Shown: one piece after another, positions 1 to 6,300 of the stretch | How the letters are laid out: each line of letters opens with the position of its first letter | Numbering within the stretch: the stretch's first letter is position 1 | NCBI GenBank assembly: GCA_013331595.1 | Contig: DUGE01000101.1 | Location: 4,763-18,859 of the forward strand | DNA length: 14,097 bases | Direction of reading: 5' to 3' | Source of the DNA: Microcaldota archaeon | Lineage (GTDB): Archaea; Micrarchaeota; Micrarchaeia; Norongarragalinales; UBA10210 | Position numbers and translations under genes: made by a program | Notes under the pieces: generated by a model | What the model was told of the DNA's origin: nothing | The model's database searches: none | Seen by the model: only the letters and a program-made list of their open reading frames with translations

Positions 1-223
1 GGGTCTGGCCTTGAACGTTCACCGCGGCAACGCCCGTAGGCGCCAAAACCGCAATTTTCTTTCTGGTATTGTCACGGAAATAATTTAAGAGCGTGGACTT
101 TCCGGTTCCAGCCCTGCCGGTAACCAAAACGTTTTCGTTCGTGTTTTCCATCATGCCCAACGCGCGCTTGAATTCCGCGTTCATTTCGATGGGCTTGCTT
201 TTTCCTGCTTGGTTTTTCTGCAT
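1..223 (-). CDS. Pif1/RecD-like SF1 helicase or ATPase, N-terminal part
   Basis: The gene reads leftward from an ATG at 223 and leaves the window after 74 codons, so only the N-terminus is visible. Residues 36-44 read GRAGTGKST, a Walker A (P-loop) motif that binds ATP phosphates. Residues 61-67 (APTGVAA) match motif Ia of Pif1/RecD-type superfamily 1B helicases, and the following Val-Asn-Val-Gln-Gly-Gln-Thr is also typical of that family. Such proteins unwind DNA 5'->3' and act in replication and repair. The start is supported by a strong Shine-Dalgarno GGGGAGG at 231-237, seven bases upstream; Met14 is a weaker alternative. The gene is divergent from the exonuclease at 408, so the two may share a control region. 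Walker B and the remaining helicase motifs lie outside the window, so helicase activity is inferred from the family; a general P-loop ATPase is the alternative. Confidence 0.85.
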   Translation of the reverse strand, partial: MQKNQAGKSKPIEMNAEFKRALGMMENTNENVLVTGRAGTGKSTLLNYFRDNTRKKIAVLAPTGVAAVNVQGQT

Positions 224-268
224 GCCGCGGCCTCCCCTTAAACCTTCCGAAAACTACTAAGCGCATTT

Positions 269-280
269 TGGTTTTTAAAG
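269..280 (-). promoter_or_regulatory. TATA box for the Pif1-like gene
   Basis: On the minus strand this reads CTTTAAAAAC, a good archaeal TATA-like element. A start of transcription about 26 bases downstream (near 250) would leave a leader of about 27 bases carrying the GGGGAGG ribosome binding site at 231-237. The call rests on sequence and spacing only. Confidence 0.5.
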
Positions 281-349
281 GGAATTAGGGCTGCATTCCC
301 ATGGCTGTTTTTACGTGATGCGGTATAGTTTGTTCCTTTGCTCAAATCG

Positions 350-368
350 CATTATGGCTGGCATAATG
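350..368. repeat. Inverted repeat CATTATG-N5-CATAATG, possible operator
   Basis: Two perfect 7-base arms (350-356 and 362-368) flank a 5-base centre. The repeat ends about 10 bases before the TATA-like element of the exonuclease gene, in the place where an activator or repressor could bind. No regulator is known for it, and a 7-base repeat in AT-rich DNA can arise by chance. Confidence 0.35.
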
Positions 369-377
369 GAACGAAGA

Positions 378-386
378 TTTTAAAAT
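378..386 (+). promoter_or_regulatory. TATA box for the DEDDh exonuclease gene
   Basis: TTTAAAATG is centred about 26 bases before the ATG at 408. There is no Shine-Dalgarno sequence before that ATG, so the spacing suggests a leaderless transcript that begins at or next to the start codon, common in archaea. This supports 408 over the in-frame ATG at 417. Confidence 0.5.
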
Positions 387-407
387 GCACTATTGATTTA
401 GTTTTTC

Positions 408-980
408 ATGAAAATAATGCCTCGGCCTATCGTTGCCGTGCTGGACGTTGAAACAACCGGGCTAGGCCACCACGCGCACCCTCCGCGGTTGGATGGGGTG
501 ATTCAGATTGGCATGGCTTGCAGGAAAAACGGCCGAATTTACCAATGGTCGTCGTACTGCAACCCCGGGACGCATTATCTCAAAAACGGCCGGGCTGACG
601 CGGCTCTTCGGATTAACGGCATCAGTTTGGAAACTGTCCTCGAATCCCCGCCTGCCGAAGAAGCGGTGAAGCTTTGGACGCGGAAACTCCAAAGCATTTG
701 TCCTGACGTTACACGCATGAAATTCAAGTCTTACAACAAAAAGTTCGACCAGCCTTTTCTTGCCAGCCGGCCGTGGAACGTTGGCGAAAGCCAATGGAGT
801 GATTGCATCATGCTTGCAGCGCAAAAGCATTTAGGCTGGGACAAGTGGCCAAAGCTATCCGAGTCGATGGATGCCCTTGGAATCGATTGGCCTCGCGGCC
901 GCCAGCATGACGCGGCGACAGACGCCCACGCCGCCCTGCTCGTCCATGAGAAAATCATCGGCGAGAATAACCCGTTTTAA
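408..980 (+). CDS. DEDDh-family (DnaQ-like) 3'-5' exonuclease
   Basis: This 190-residue protein is almost exactly one exonuclease fold. All three Exo motifs are present: Exo I at 13-19 (DVETTGL; Asp13 and Glu15), Exo II around Asp114 (YNKKFDQPFL), and Exo III at 167-172 (HDAATD; His167 and Asp172). These give the full DEDDh set that binds two metal ions and removes nucleotides from 3' ends. The family includes DNA polymerase III epsilon, RNase T and oligoribonuclease-like enzymes, and the sequence does not show whether DNA or RNA is the substrate. There is no polymerase or helicase domain attached, so it probably acts alone or as a proofreading or repair partner. It lies apart from the his operon, with its own promoter, and is divergent from a Pif1-like gene, which weakly suggests DNA metabolism. 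Start at 408 follows the TATA spacing; 417 is possible. Confidence 0.88.
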   Translation: MKIMPRPIVAVLDVETTGLGHHAHPPRLDGVIQIGMACRKNGRIYQWSSYCNPGTHYLKNGRADAALRINGISLETVLESPPAEEAVKLWTRKLQSICPDVTRMKFKSYNKKFDQPFLASRPWNVGESQWSDCIMLAAQKHLGWDKWPKLSESMDALGIDWPRGRQHDAATDAHAALLVHEKIIGENNPF

Positions 981-986
981 TTTTCT
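975..986 (+). terminator. Short T-tracts at the end of the exonuclease gene
   Basis: TTTT at 975-978, just before and within the stop codon, and TTTTCT at 981-986 form a T-rich stretch of the kind that can stop archaeal RNA polymerase. There is no clear hairpin. The call is tentative and rests on base composition and on the promoter that follows. Confidence 0.3.
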
Positions 987-1030
987 CCTGCACTGTGCCA
1001 TTTTGCCCTTGAAAAATTAGTAACGAATTC

Positions 1031-1039
1031 TATATAAAG
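1031..1039 (+). promoter_or_regulatory. TATA box of the histidine operon
   Basis: TATATAAAG is the best TATA box in the window. It predicts transcription from about 1060, leaving a short leader with the Shine-Dalgarno GAGGTG at 1072-1077. It is flanked almost symmetrically by the 5-base inverted arms AGTAA (1019-1023) and TTACT (1054-1058), which could be part of an operator. No other convincing promoter occurs before hisS, so it probably drives the whole operon from the AbrB-like gene to the HisA-I-E fusion. Confidence 0.65.
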
Positions 1040-1087
1040 TGGGAAATGCCGTATTACTCAATCTAAATAGCGAGGTGGATTGTATGG

Positions 1088-1351
1088 GTGAATTACTTCA
1101 CATTGGCTCAGAAGAACCTGCCCATAGCGAAGCCTCAATCAGTCGCGTGCAAGCTCGATTCTAAAGCGCGGCTCGTCCTGCCCCTAGCTGTCCGTGAGAA
1201 GCTCAGCGTCAGCAAGGGCGGAACGGTGCTTTTGGAAATAGACTTCAGCGAAAGCAAGGCCGGAAGAGTGACAATCAACCTGTCAAAAGGTACCGAGCAG
1301 AGAAAAGGCTTGCAGAGGACTTCTAAAAACAATTGGGAGGCGGGAAAATGA
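1088..1351 (+). CDS. AbrB/SpoVT-type DNA-binding regulator, first gene of the his operon
   Basis: The protein has 87 residues. Residues about 21-65 match the swapped-hairpin AbrB/MazE fold, with the signature KLDSKARLVLPLAVREKL followed by a short beta-rich part. Members dimerise and bind DNA as transcription regulators or as antitoxins. No toxin gene lies next to it, so a regulator role is more likely. Its TGA overlaps the hisG ATG (ATGA at 1348-1351), so the two are translationally coupled, which makes autogenous or operon-level control of histidine synthesis plausible, though not shown. The basic tail (about 66-87) has no recognised fold. The start is uncertain: GTG at 1088 lies 10 bases after the Shine-Dalgarno GAGGTG (1072-1077), while an out-of-frame ATG at 1084 is better spaced and opens a 26-codon reading frame that ends at 1164. 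TTG at 1103 is a further in-frame option. Confidence 0.8.
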   Translation: MNYFTLAQKNLPIAKPQSVACKLDSKARLVLPLAVREKLSVSKGGTVLLEIDFSESKAGRVTINLSKGTEQRKGLQRTSKNNWEAGK

Positions 1352-2205
1352 AAACCCTCAAATTGGTGATTCCCAAAGGAAGGCTTTACGACTCAGTGGC
1401 AGGTCTGCTTTCAGAGTGCGGCGTAAAAATAGTGGACGGGGAGCGAAACTACCGGCCTTTTTCCTCTGACCCTGAAATCGAAGTAAAACTGATGAAGCCG
1501 CAAAATATTCCCAAGCTCGTGGAGCTGGGTTCTCAAGATGCCGCTTTCACTGGTTTAGATTGGATTTTGGAAACGCGGGCAAAAGTGGTGGAGCTTCTAG
1601 ACTTGGAATTTGATAAAGTTGACTTAGTGGCTGCAATTCCTGAAAGAACGAACGTGAAGTCGCTCGTAAGGAAAAAACGTGTGGTCGTTGCTTCTGAGTA
1701 TGAAAATCTGGCGAAATCGTTCTTGAGAAAAGAAGGAATGGACTTCGTTTTCATGCGCACTTACGGGGCAACTGAAGTCTTCCCACCTGAAGATGCGGAC
1801 TTGATAGTCGATAACTCTGCCACTGGCACGACTCTCAAGCAGAATGGTTTGAAAAAAATAGCAGTTATTTGCTCGTCCTCAACCCGCTTTGTTGCCAATC
1901 GCAATGCGCTTAATGATGCTTGGAAGAAGCGGAAGCTCAACAATTTGGTTACGCTCATGCGCAGCGTTCTCGAGGCGCGCAAGCGGGTTTTTCTTGAGAT
2001 GAACGTTTCCAAGAAAGACCTTTCAAGGCTCGTTCCAGTTTTGCCTTGCATGAAGTCGCCTACAATTTCGCCTCTTTACGGAGAAGAGGGCTATGCCGTG
2101 AAAGTTGCCGTGTTGCGGGAAGAAGTTCCAAAGCTCATTCCTAAAATCAAAGCACTTGGAGCGAGGGACATCCTGGAATTCGAGTTGAAAAAAGTTATTC
2201 CGTGA
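1348..2205 (+). CDS. hisG: ATP phosphoribosyltransferase, long form
   Basis: HisG joins ATP to PRPP, giving phosphoribosyl-ATP, the committed step of histidine synthesis. The 285-residue length and content fit the long, self-sufficient form. The PRPP-binding loop lies at about 149-168, with Asp151, Asp155 and the SATGTTL segment. From about 208 to the end there is a C-terminal ACT-like regulatory domain, with the family-typical LPCMKSPTISPLYGEEG segment (232-248). In this form that domain normally binds histidine and gives feedback inhibition, so the first step is probably controlled allosterically. Because the regulatory domain is built in, no HisZ partner is needed. The ATG at 1348 is chosen over an upstream in-frame TTG at 1333 because GGGAGG (1335-1340) sits seven bases before it and the product then begins as HisG proteins do. 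It overlaps the AbrB-like gene and hisC by 4 bases each. Confidence 0.96.
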   Translation: MKTLKLVIPKGRLYDSVAGLLSECGVKIVDGERNYRPFSSDPEIEVKLMKPQNIPKLVELGSQDAAFTGLDWILETRAKVVELLDLEFDKVDLVAAIPERTNVKSLVRKKRVVVASEYENLAKSFLRKEGMDFVFMRTYGATEVFPPEDADLIVDNSATGTTLKQNGLKKIAVICSSSTRFVANRNALNDAWKKRKLNNLVTLMRSVLEARKRVFLEMNVSKKDLSRLVPVLPCMKSPTISPLYGEEGYAVKVAVLREEVPKLIPKIKALGARDILEFELKKVIP

Positions 2206-3290
2206 AAATGGTGTTTTGCATGAAAGCAAGAGAAAGCGTCGAAAAAATGACCGAACGGGACTGGGGGCCTTCCCCCTCAGAAGGAATTTTCCTCAACAGC
2301 ACTGCCTGCGTAATTTTGCCGCCTGAAAGCGTTTTGCAGGCCATTGTAGCTAGTTCGAAGGCGTGTTTCAACTATCCCGACCCGTACAAGAAAAGCCTAA
2401 TGCGAAGCTTGGCCGGCTATACTGGTTTTAGAGAGGAAAACCTTTTTGTCGGAAACGGCAGCGCCAAAATCCTACGGGTTATTGCAGAGTGCTTCATCGA
2501 GAATGGCGATACTGTCCTGGCGTTCAATCCGTCCTTTTCCGTGTTCAACTCGGCAGTCGAACTGATGGGTGGGGAAATTGTTGAGCTTGATTTGCTGGAA
2601 AAACAGGGGTTTGCAATTCCTTTTGAACAAGTGTTCTCTTTGACGAGGGAAAAAAACGTCAAGGCAATTTACCTGGCAAATCCGAACAATCCGACTGGAA
2701 ACTTGCTTTTGGATGAACTACCACTGCGGAAATTGCTGGAAACGGGTGTGCTCGTAGTTTTGGACGAATGCTATTGCGAGTTTTCAGGCAGCAGTTTTTC
2801 GGGACTTGTAAGGGAGTTCGATAATCTCATTGTAGTTAGGAGTTTGTCCAAGTCCTTTGGAATGACTGGCTTGAGGATTGGCTATTCTATCGCATCCCCT
2901 GAAATAATGAGATTGATGACGAAGGTTGAGAATGCAATTGAAATTTTCAACTGCTCTTCCGTTTCCCTGGATGCCGCCGTGGCTGCCTTGGGCGAGCAGG
3001 AATATTATTCGAACGGCAGGGCGCGGGGAATGCAGTTAGGCGCAAAGCTGGCCGGCGTTTTGGAAAAATTCGGAATCAAATGTTCTTTCCAGAAAACGCC
3101 GTTCTTGTTTTGCGATGTTTCAGCAGTTGCGAGCGCAAGCTCTTTCGCCAAGGCGCTTGAACGGCAGAACGTGTTCGTGAAATGCTATCTTGATTTTGGT
3201 GACAAGTTCGTGAGAATCGGCATTCCCGGGGAAAAAGACTTTGAAAAGGTTGCGATTGCTGTTGAAAGAACTGTGGAGGGTTTGAAATGA
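2202..3290 (+). CDS. hisC: Histidinol-phosphate aminotransferase
   Basis: This PLP enzyme of fold type I moves the amino group of glutamate to imidazole-acetol phosphate, giving histidinol phosphate. Family marks are clear: NPNNPTG at 160-166, the PLP-binding LDECY around Asp188, and SLSKSFGMTGLRIGY at 214-228, where Lys217 should form the Schiff base. Arg338 in FVRIGIPG is placed to hold the substrate carboxylate or phosphate. The length (362) is normal. The related Thr-phosphate decarboxylase (CobD) is hard to exclude from motifs alone, but the position between hisG and hisD decides for HisC. The start is uncertain: GTG at 2202 overlaps the hisG stop (GTGA) and would be translationally coupled, while in-frame ATGs at 2208 and 2220 would give proteins two or six residues shorter; none has a strong ribosome binding site. 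Its end overlaps hisD by 4 bases. Confidence 0.93.
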   Translation: MKMVFCMKARESVEKMTERDWGPSPSEGIFLNSTACVILPPESVLQAIVASSKACFNYPDPYKKSLMRSLAGYTGFREENLFVGNGSAKILRVIAECFIENGDTVLAFNPSFSVFNSAVELMGGEIVELDLLEKQGFAIPFEQVFSLTREKNVKAIYLANPNNPTGNLLLDELPLRKLLETGVLVVLDECYCEFSGSSFSGLVREFDNLIVVRSLSKSFGMTGLRIGYSIASPEIMRLMTKVENAIEIFNCSSVSLDAAVAALGEQEYYSNGRARGMQLGAKLAGVLEKFGIKCSFQKTPFLFCDVSAVASASSFAKALERQNVFVKCYLDFGDKFVRIGIPGEKDFEKVAIAVERTVEGLK

Positions 3291-4621
3291 TTGAAACGAT
3301 AACGTGGGCAAAAGCAACGGAAGCGCAGAGAAAACGAGTTTTAATCCGTTCGGGCCTAGATGTCAGCCGGGCGATGGACCCGGCAATGAAAGTTTTTGAC
3401 TCTGTTCGTGAACGGGGCGATGATGAGCTTTTGGCTTTGTCTGAAAAATATGATGGGGTGAAGCTTGACCGAAAGAACTTGAGGGTCTCTGACCGTGATT
3501 TTGAGGATGCCTATCGCGATGCAGGCCTCGAGCGAGTAAGCGCGATTAGGCGGCAGATTGCACTTTCCAGAAAATTCGCTTTAGCGCAGCTTAAGGCAGC
3601 GCCTCTTGAATGGCAGGCTGAAATTGCAGACGGCGTTATTGGAGGCTTGAAATGGACTCCTTTGGAATCCGTGGGACTCTACATTCCAGGCGGGAATGCG
3701 CCTTATCCTACTGTAATGCAAATTCTCGGAGTGCCGGCAAAGGTTGCTGGGGTTAAGCGCGTGGTGGCTTGCGTCCCGCCGAAAAATTGCACCGCTGAAG
3801 TGCTCGTTGCTGCAAGGGAGAGTGGCGTTGATGAGGTGTATCGCGTTGGCGGGCCTGGAGCGATTGCAGCAATGGCTTTAGGCACGGCGTCGATACGGCC
3901 TGTTTTGAAAATCGTGGGCCCTGGAAGCCCCATGGTTGTTGCCGCAAAATTTATTGCAAACAATTCGGGCGTTGCCATAGACATGCCCGCAGGTCCAAGT
4001 GAAGTTTTGATTGTTGCTGAAGAAAAAGGCGGAGGGAAGGAATTGCCCTCTCTGATTGCGGCCGACATGATTTCAGCCAACGAGCACGGCAAGGATTCGG
4101 CTTCAGTTTTGGTTACCGATTCTAGGCGGCTTGCAGCTAAAGTAAGGGCGGAGTTGGAGCTGCAGGTGGCAGCAAGCGACCGGCAGAAAGACGTCAAGGA
4201 GTCGTTGAGGCGCTATTCCGCAATTGTCCTGGTTCCTTCACTCAAAAAGGCGGTGGATTTTGCGAACGAGTATGCGTCGGAACACTTGCAGCTGCTTGTG
4301 AGAAACCCCCGGCGGGTTTTGAGGGGCATTAGGAATGCCGGTTCGGTTTTCATCGGCAAAGGGGGCCCTTGGAACTTCAAGGCACTGGGGGATTATGCGA
4401 TTGGCGTGAATCATATCCTGCCAACTGCCCGCGCTGCCAGGGCTTACTCCCCAGTCGGGGTTCACACTTTCCTGAAGGCCGTGCAGTTTTCAGAAGTTTC
4501 GCAACGCGGCTTCGAGATTCTTTCGCCGATTTTGGAGACGATTTCAACTGCCGAGCTTTTTAACGGGCACAGGAATTGTGGACGGCTTAGGATGAAAATT
4601 GCGAAGGGAAGTTCGAGGTGA
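3287..4621 (+). CDS. hisD: Histidinol dehydrogenase, with unusual ligand residues
   Basis: HisD oxidises histidinol to histidine in two NAD-dependent steps. The 444-residue protein has the family backbone: GLYIPGGNAPYPTVMQ (130-145), MPAGPSEVLIV (233-243), the catalytic Glu332-His333 pair in ASEHLQLL, Asp369 in LGDYAIGVNHILPT, and Glu423 and His428 near the C-terminus. Three positions are changed against the E. coli pattern. The zinc-binding Gln (259 in E. coli, SQAEH) is Ala264 in SANEHG. The NAD-contacting Gln188 (GGAQAIAA) is Gly191 in GGPGAIAA. Asn211 (GPGN) is Ser214 in GPGS. The rest of the site, including zinc-binding His267, is present, so the enzyme is probably active but binds metal and cofactor differently. 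The start ATG overlaps the hisC stop and has GGAGGG at 3275-3280. Six bases separate it from hisB. Confidence 0.94.
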   Translation: MIETITWAKATEAQRKRVLIRSGLDVSRAMDPAMKVFDSVRERGDDELLALSEKYDGVKLDRKNLRVSDRDFEDAYRDAGLERVSAIRRQIALSRKFALAQLKAAPLEWQAEIADGVIGGLKWTPLESVGLYIPGGNAPYPTVMQILGVPAKVAGVKRVVACVPPKNCTAEVLVAARESGVDEVYRVGGPGAIAAMALGTASIRPVLKIVGPGSPMVVAAKFIANNSGVAIDMPAGPSEVLIVAEEKGGGKELPSLIAADMISANEHGKDSASVLVTDSRRLAAKVRAELELQVAASDRQKDVKESLRRYSAIVLVPSLKKAVDFANEYASEHLQLLVRNPRRVLRGIRNAGSVFIGKGGPWNFKALGDYAIGVNHILPTARAARAYSPVGVHTFLKAVQFSEVSQRGFEILSPILETISTAELFNGHRNCGRLRMKIAKGSSR

Positions 4622-4627
4622 TTTGAA

Positions 4628-5311
4628 ATGGAAAAACTTGGATTGAATTTTTTAGGGAAGCGTGAAGGTAGCGTAAGCGTTGTGCGTCTCACGCGCGAGT
4701 CTCGCGTGAGCGTGGCAATCGAGGCTGGAAAGCTGAACGACCCGCTTGAAGCGTACAAGACGGACTTGCTTACGGGCATCCCGTTTTTCAATCACATGTT
4801 GTTCGGCCTGGCATCTCGCGCGATACTACGCCTCTCTGCAAATTTCGAACAAACTGCAGAAGCTGCTCCGAAATTTGCTCACGTTGTCTGCGAAGACGTT
4901 GGTTTGACTCTTGGCGCAGCAGTCCGCGCTTTGATTGAAGAGCGGATGAAAAAGGGCGTTGAACAGCGGGGCTTCTACCAGGTGGCTTTCGACGACGGGC
5001 TTGTTGTTGCTACGCTTGCGTTTGACGGCAGGCCCTACTGCTATTTCCTTTCCTCGAAAGGCCAGCGCAACGAGCTTGTTGAAGGCCTGGAGGCCTCCAG
5101 TCTCAAGCAGTTTTTCGAGGGTTTTGCAATAGGCGCAGGCGCGAACATTGTTATTGAAAGCAAGCAACCGAGCGAACAGTGGCAGGATCCACACCACGCT
5201 TGGGAAGCTACTTTCAAGGCTTTCGGCGAAGCGCTAAGGCAATGCATTGCATACTGCCCGGAAAAAGCAGGGACGACAATCGGTTTGAAGGGAACTACGA
5301 AAGAAGGCTGA
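4628..5311 (+). CDS. hisB: Imidazoleglycerol-phosphate dehydratase, divergent
   Basis: HisB removes water from imidazoleglycerol phosphate to give imidazole-acetol phosphate, normally with two manganese ions. Recognisable blocks are LTGIPFFNHML (48-58; usually FDHML), HVVCEDVGLTLG (85-96; usually HHTVEDVGI), the FDGRPY block (132-137) and DPHHAWEATFKAFGEALRQ (187-205), the second HHxxE metal motif. The first HHxxED motif has lost its second His (Val86), and the conserved His that normally precedes the second motif is absent: there are only four histidines in the protein (56, 85, 189, 190). The usual DEAL is DDGL (122-125), and the C-terminal STKG-like loop is altered. At 227 residues it is about 30 longer than common forms, partly before the second metal motif. 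Operon position and the second motif support the call; activity with a full dimetal site is less certain. GAGGTG (4615-4620) overlaps the hisD stop. Confidence 0.88.
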   Translation: MEKLGLNFLGKREGSVSVVRLTRESRVSVAIEAGKLNDPLEAYKTDLLTGIPFFNHMLFGLASRAILRLSANFEQTAEAAPKFAHVVCEDVGLTLGAAVRALIEERMKKGVEQRGFYQVAFDDGLVVATLAFDGRPYCYFLSSKGQRNELVEGLEASSLKQFFEGFAIGAGANIVIESKQPSEQWQDPHHAWEATFKAFGEALRQCIAYCPEKAGTTIGLKGTTKEG

Positions 5312-5315
5312 TGAT

Positions 5316-6299
5316 ATGGAAAAGAAAAAGCTGGTAGCTTGTGATGTGGATGGCGTTTTTGCGCCAATACTCAAAATCCAAGGCCAGCCGGGCATTGATT
5401 CGGGATACTTCGCCCAATTCGTTGCAGGGCAGCTAGCCGGAGGCAGGGGCCCTAAATTCTTAGCAGATGCTGAAGTCATTTACTCGATTGGCGTGCAAGT
5501 TCAAGTTGCCCAGGCGAATGGCCGCAGTGTTGATTTGACTGAAAAACAGCGAAACGTTCTCGATGAGTATGCGGAGTTTCTTCCTTCACTGCAAAAGTTG
5601 GTTCCTGGCATTGACTACCCGGCTGTTTTCGCAAGACTTTGGAAGGAAAACAAGCCTGCAACGCTAAAGCTTTTGGAGTCAGTCGGAAGCGAATACCCTT
5701 CCATGAATGGAGCCGATGGCTTCATCAAAGAGTTTCTAGCGCAGGTTTGGCTTATCAGCATGACCCCGCGGCCAATAATTTCTGCTTTCGGAAAACGGTT
5801 TGGCGTTCCCGCTGAGCGGATTATGGCCACTGACGTTTCTGTTGTTGACGGGAACATCCTGGGCCTTTCAAATGGAGTTAAAAGCATAGTTCAAGGAAAA
5901 CGCAAGCAAGAACTTTTGCAAAAGCTTTTAGGGGATTTTCCCGGCCTTCCAATTGCAATAGGCGATTCGTCAGGCGATTGGGAAATGCTGCGCTTTTCAA
6001 ATGACCAGGGCGGTCTTGCGATTGCTTTTTTGCCAAATCAAGGCCTTTTGAGGAAAGTCCTCTCACTTGAAAATGCGGTTGTGTTTTGCGAGGCTGATTT
6101 CACGGCTCTTTCTCGTGTGGTGCGCGAGTTTGACGGCAGGACGGCTTCAATTTCACCCTCAAAAAACATTTGCACCGTGGAACAGTGCGTTGAAAAATTC
6201 GATGAACTTTCGGCAACCATTTCAAAAGAACGGGAAAAACAAGAACAATTTTACGGCCCGTTGGGAGAGCAGCTTTTTGAGAAATTGACGGGTGCTTAG
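5316..6299 (+). CDS. HAD-superfamily phosphatase, probable histidinol-phosphate phosphatase
   Basis: The HAD core is clear. Motif I is DVDGVFA at 10-16, with nucleophile Asp10 and acid/base Asp12. Motif II is in LISMTPRP, around Ser148/Thr150. Motif III is a Lys in GKRK (194-197). Motif IV is GDSSGD at 216-221, with Asp217 and Asp221 for magnesium. The motifs resemble phosphoserine-phosphatase-like (subclass I) HAD enzymes. Residues about 20-140 form a helical cap, larger than usual, and the charged C-terminus (300-327) may be a coiled helix. No other gene in this otherwise complete histidine operon could hydrolyse histidinol phosphate, and this one sits between hisB and hisH with 4-base and 1-base gaps, so it is the best candidate for that step. 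This is inference from context: it is unrelated in fold to the PHP-type and inositol-monophosphatase-type HolPases, and the substrate cannot be read from sequence. AAGAAGG (5301-5307) precedes the start. Confidence 0.85.
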   Translation: MEKKKLVACDVDGVFAPILKIQGQPGIDSGYFAQFVAGQLAGGRGPKFLADAEVIYSIGVQVQVAQANGRSVDLTEKQRNVLDEYAEFLPSLQKLVPGIDYPAVFARLWKENKPATLKLLESVGSEYPSMNGADGFIKEFLAQVWLISMTPRPIISAFGKRFGVPAERIMATDVSVVDGNILGLSNGVKSIVQGKRKQELLQKLLGDFPGLPIAIGDSSGDWEMLRFSNDQGGLAIAFLPNQGLLRKVLSLENAVVFCEADFTALSRVVREFDGRTASISPSKNICTVEQCVEKFDELSATISKEREKQEQFYGPLGEQLFEKLTGA

Positions 6300-6300
6300 A

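Noticed and set aside
72..266. Minus-strand frame of 64 codons at the left end
   Set aside because: It overlaps the Pif1-like frame in another phase. The Walker A and motif Ia residues are in the frame starting at 223, which also has the strong ribosome binding site; the other frame has no domain.
1088..1351. AbrB-like gene as an antitoxin of a toxin-antitoxin pair
   Set aside because: There is no small toxin gene on either side; upstream is a DEDDh exonuclease with its own promoter and downstream is hisG. A toxin elsewhere cannot be excluded.
3703..4197. Minus-strand open frame (164 codons) opposite hisD
   Set aside because: It lies entirely across conserved HisD motifs, is low-complexity Ala/Thr/Pro-rich, and has no promoter or ribosome binding site.
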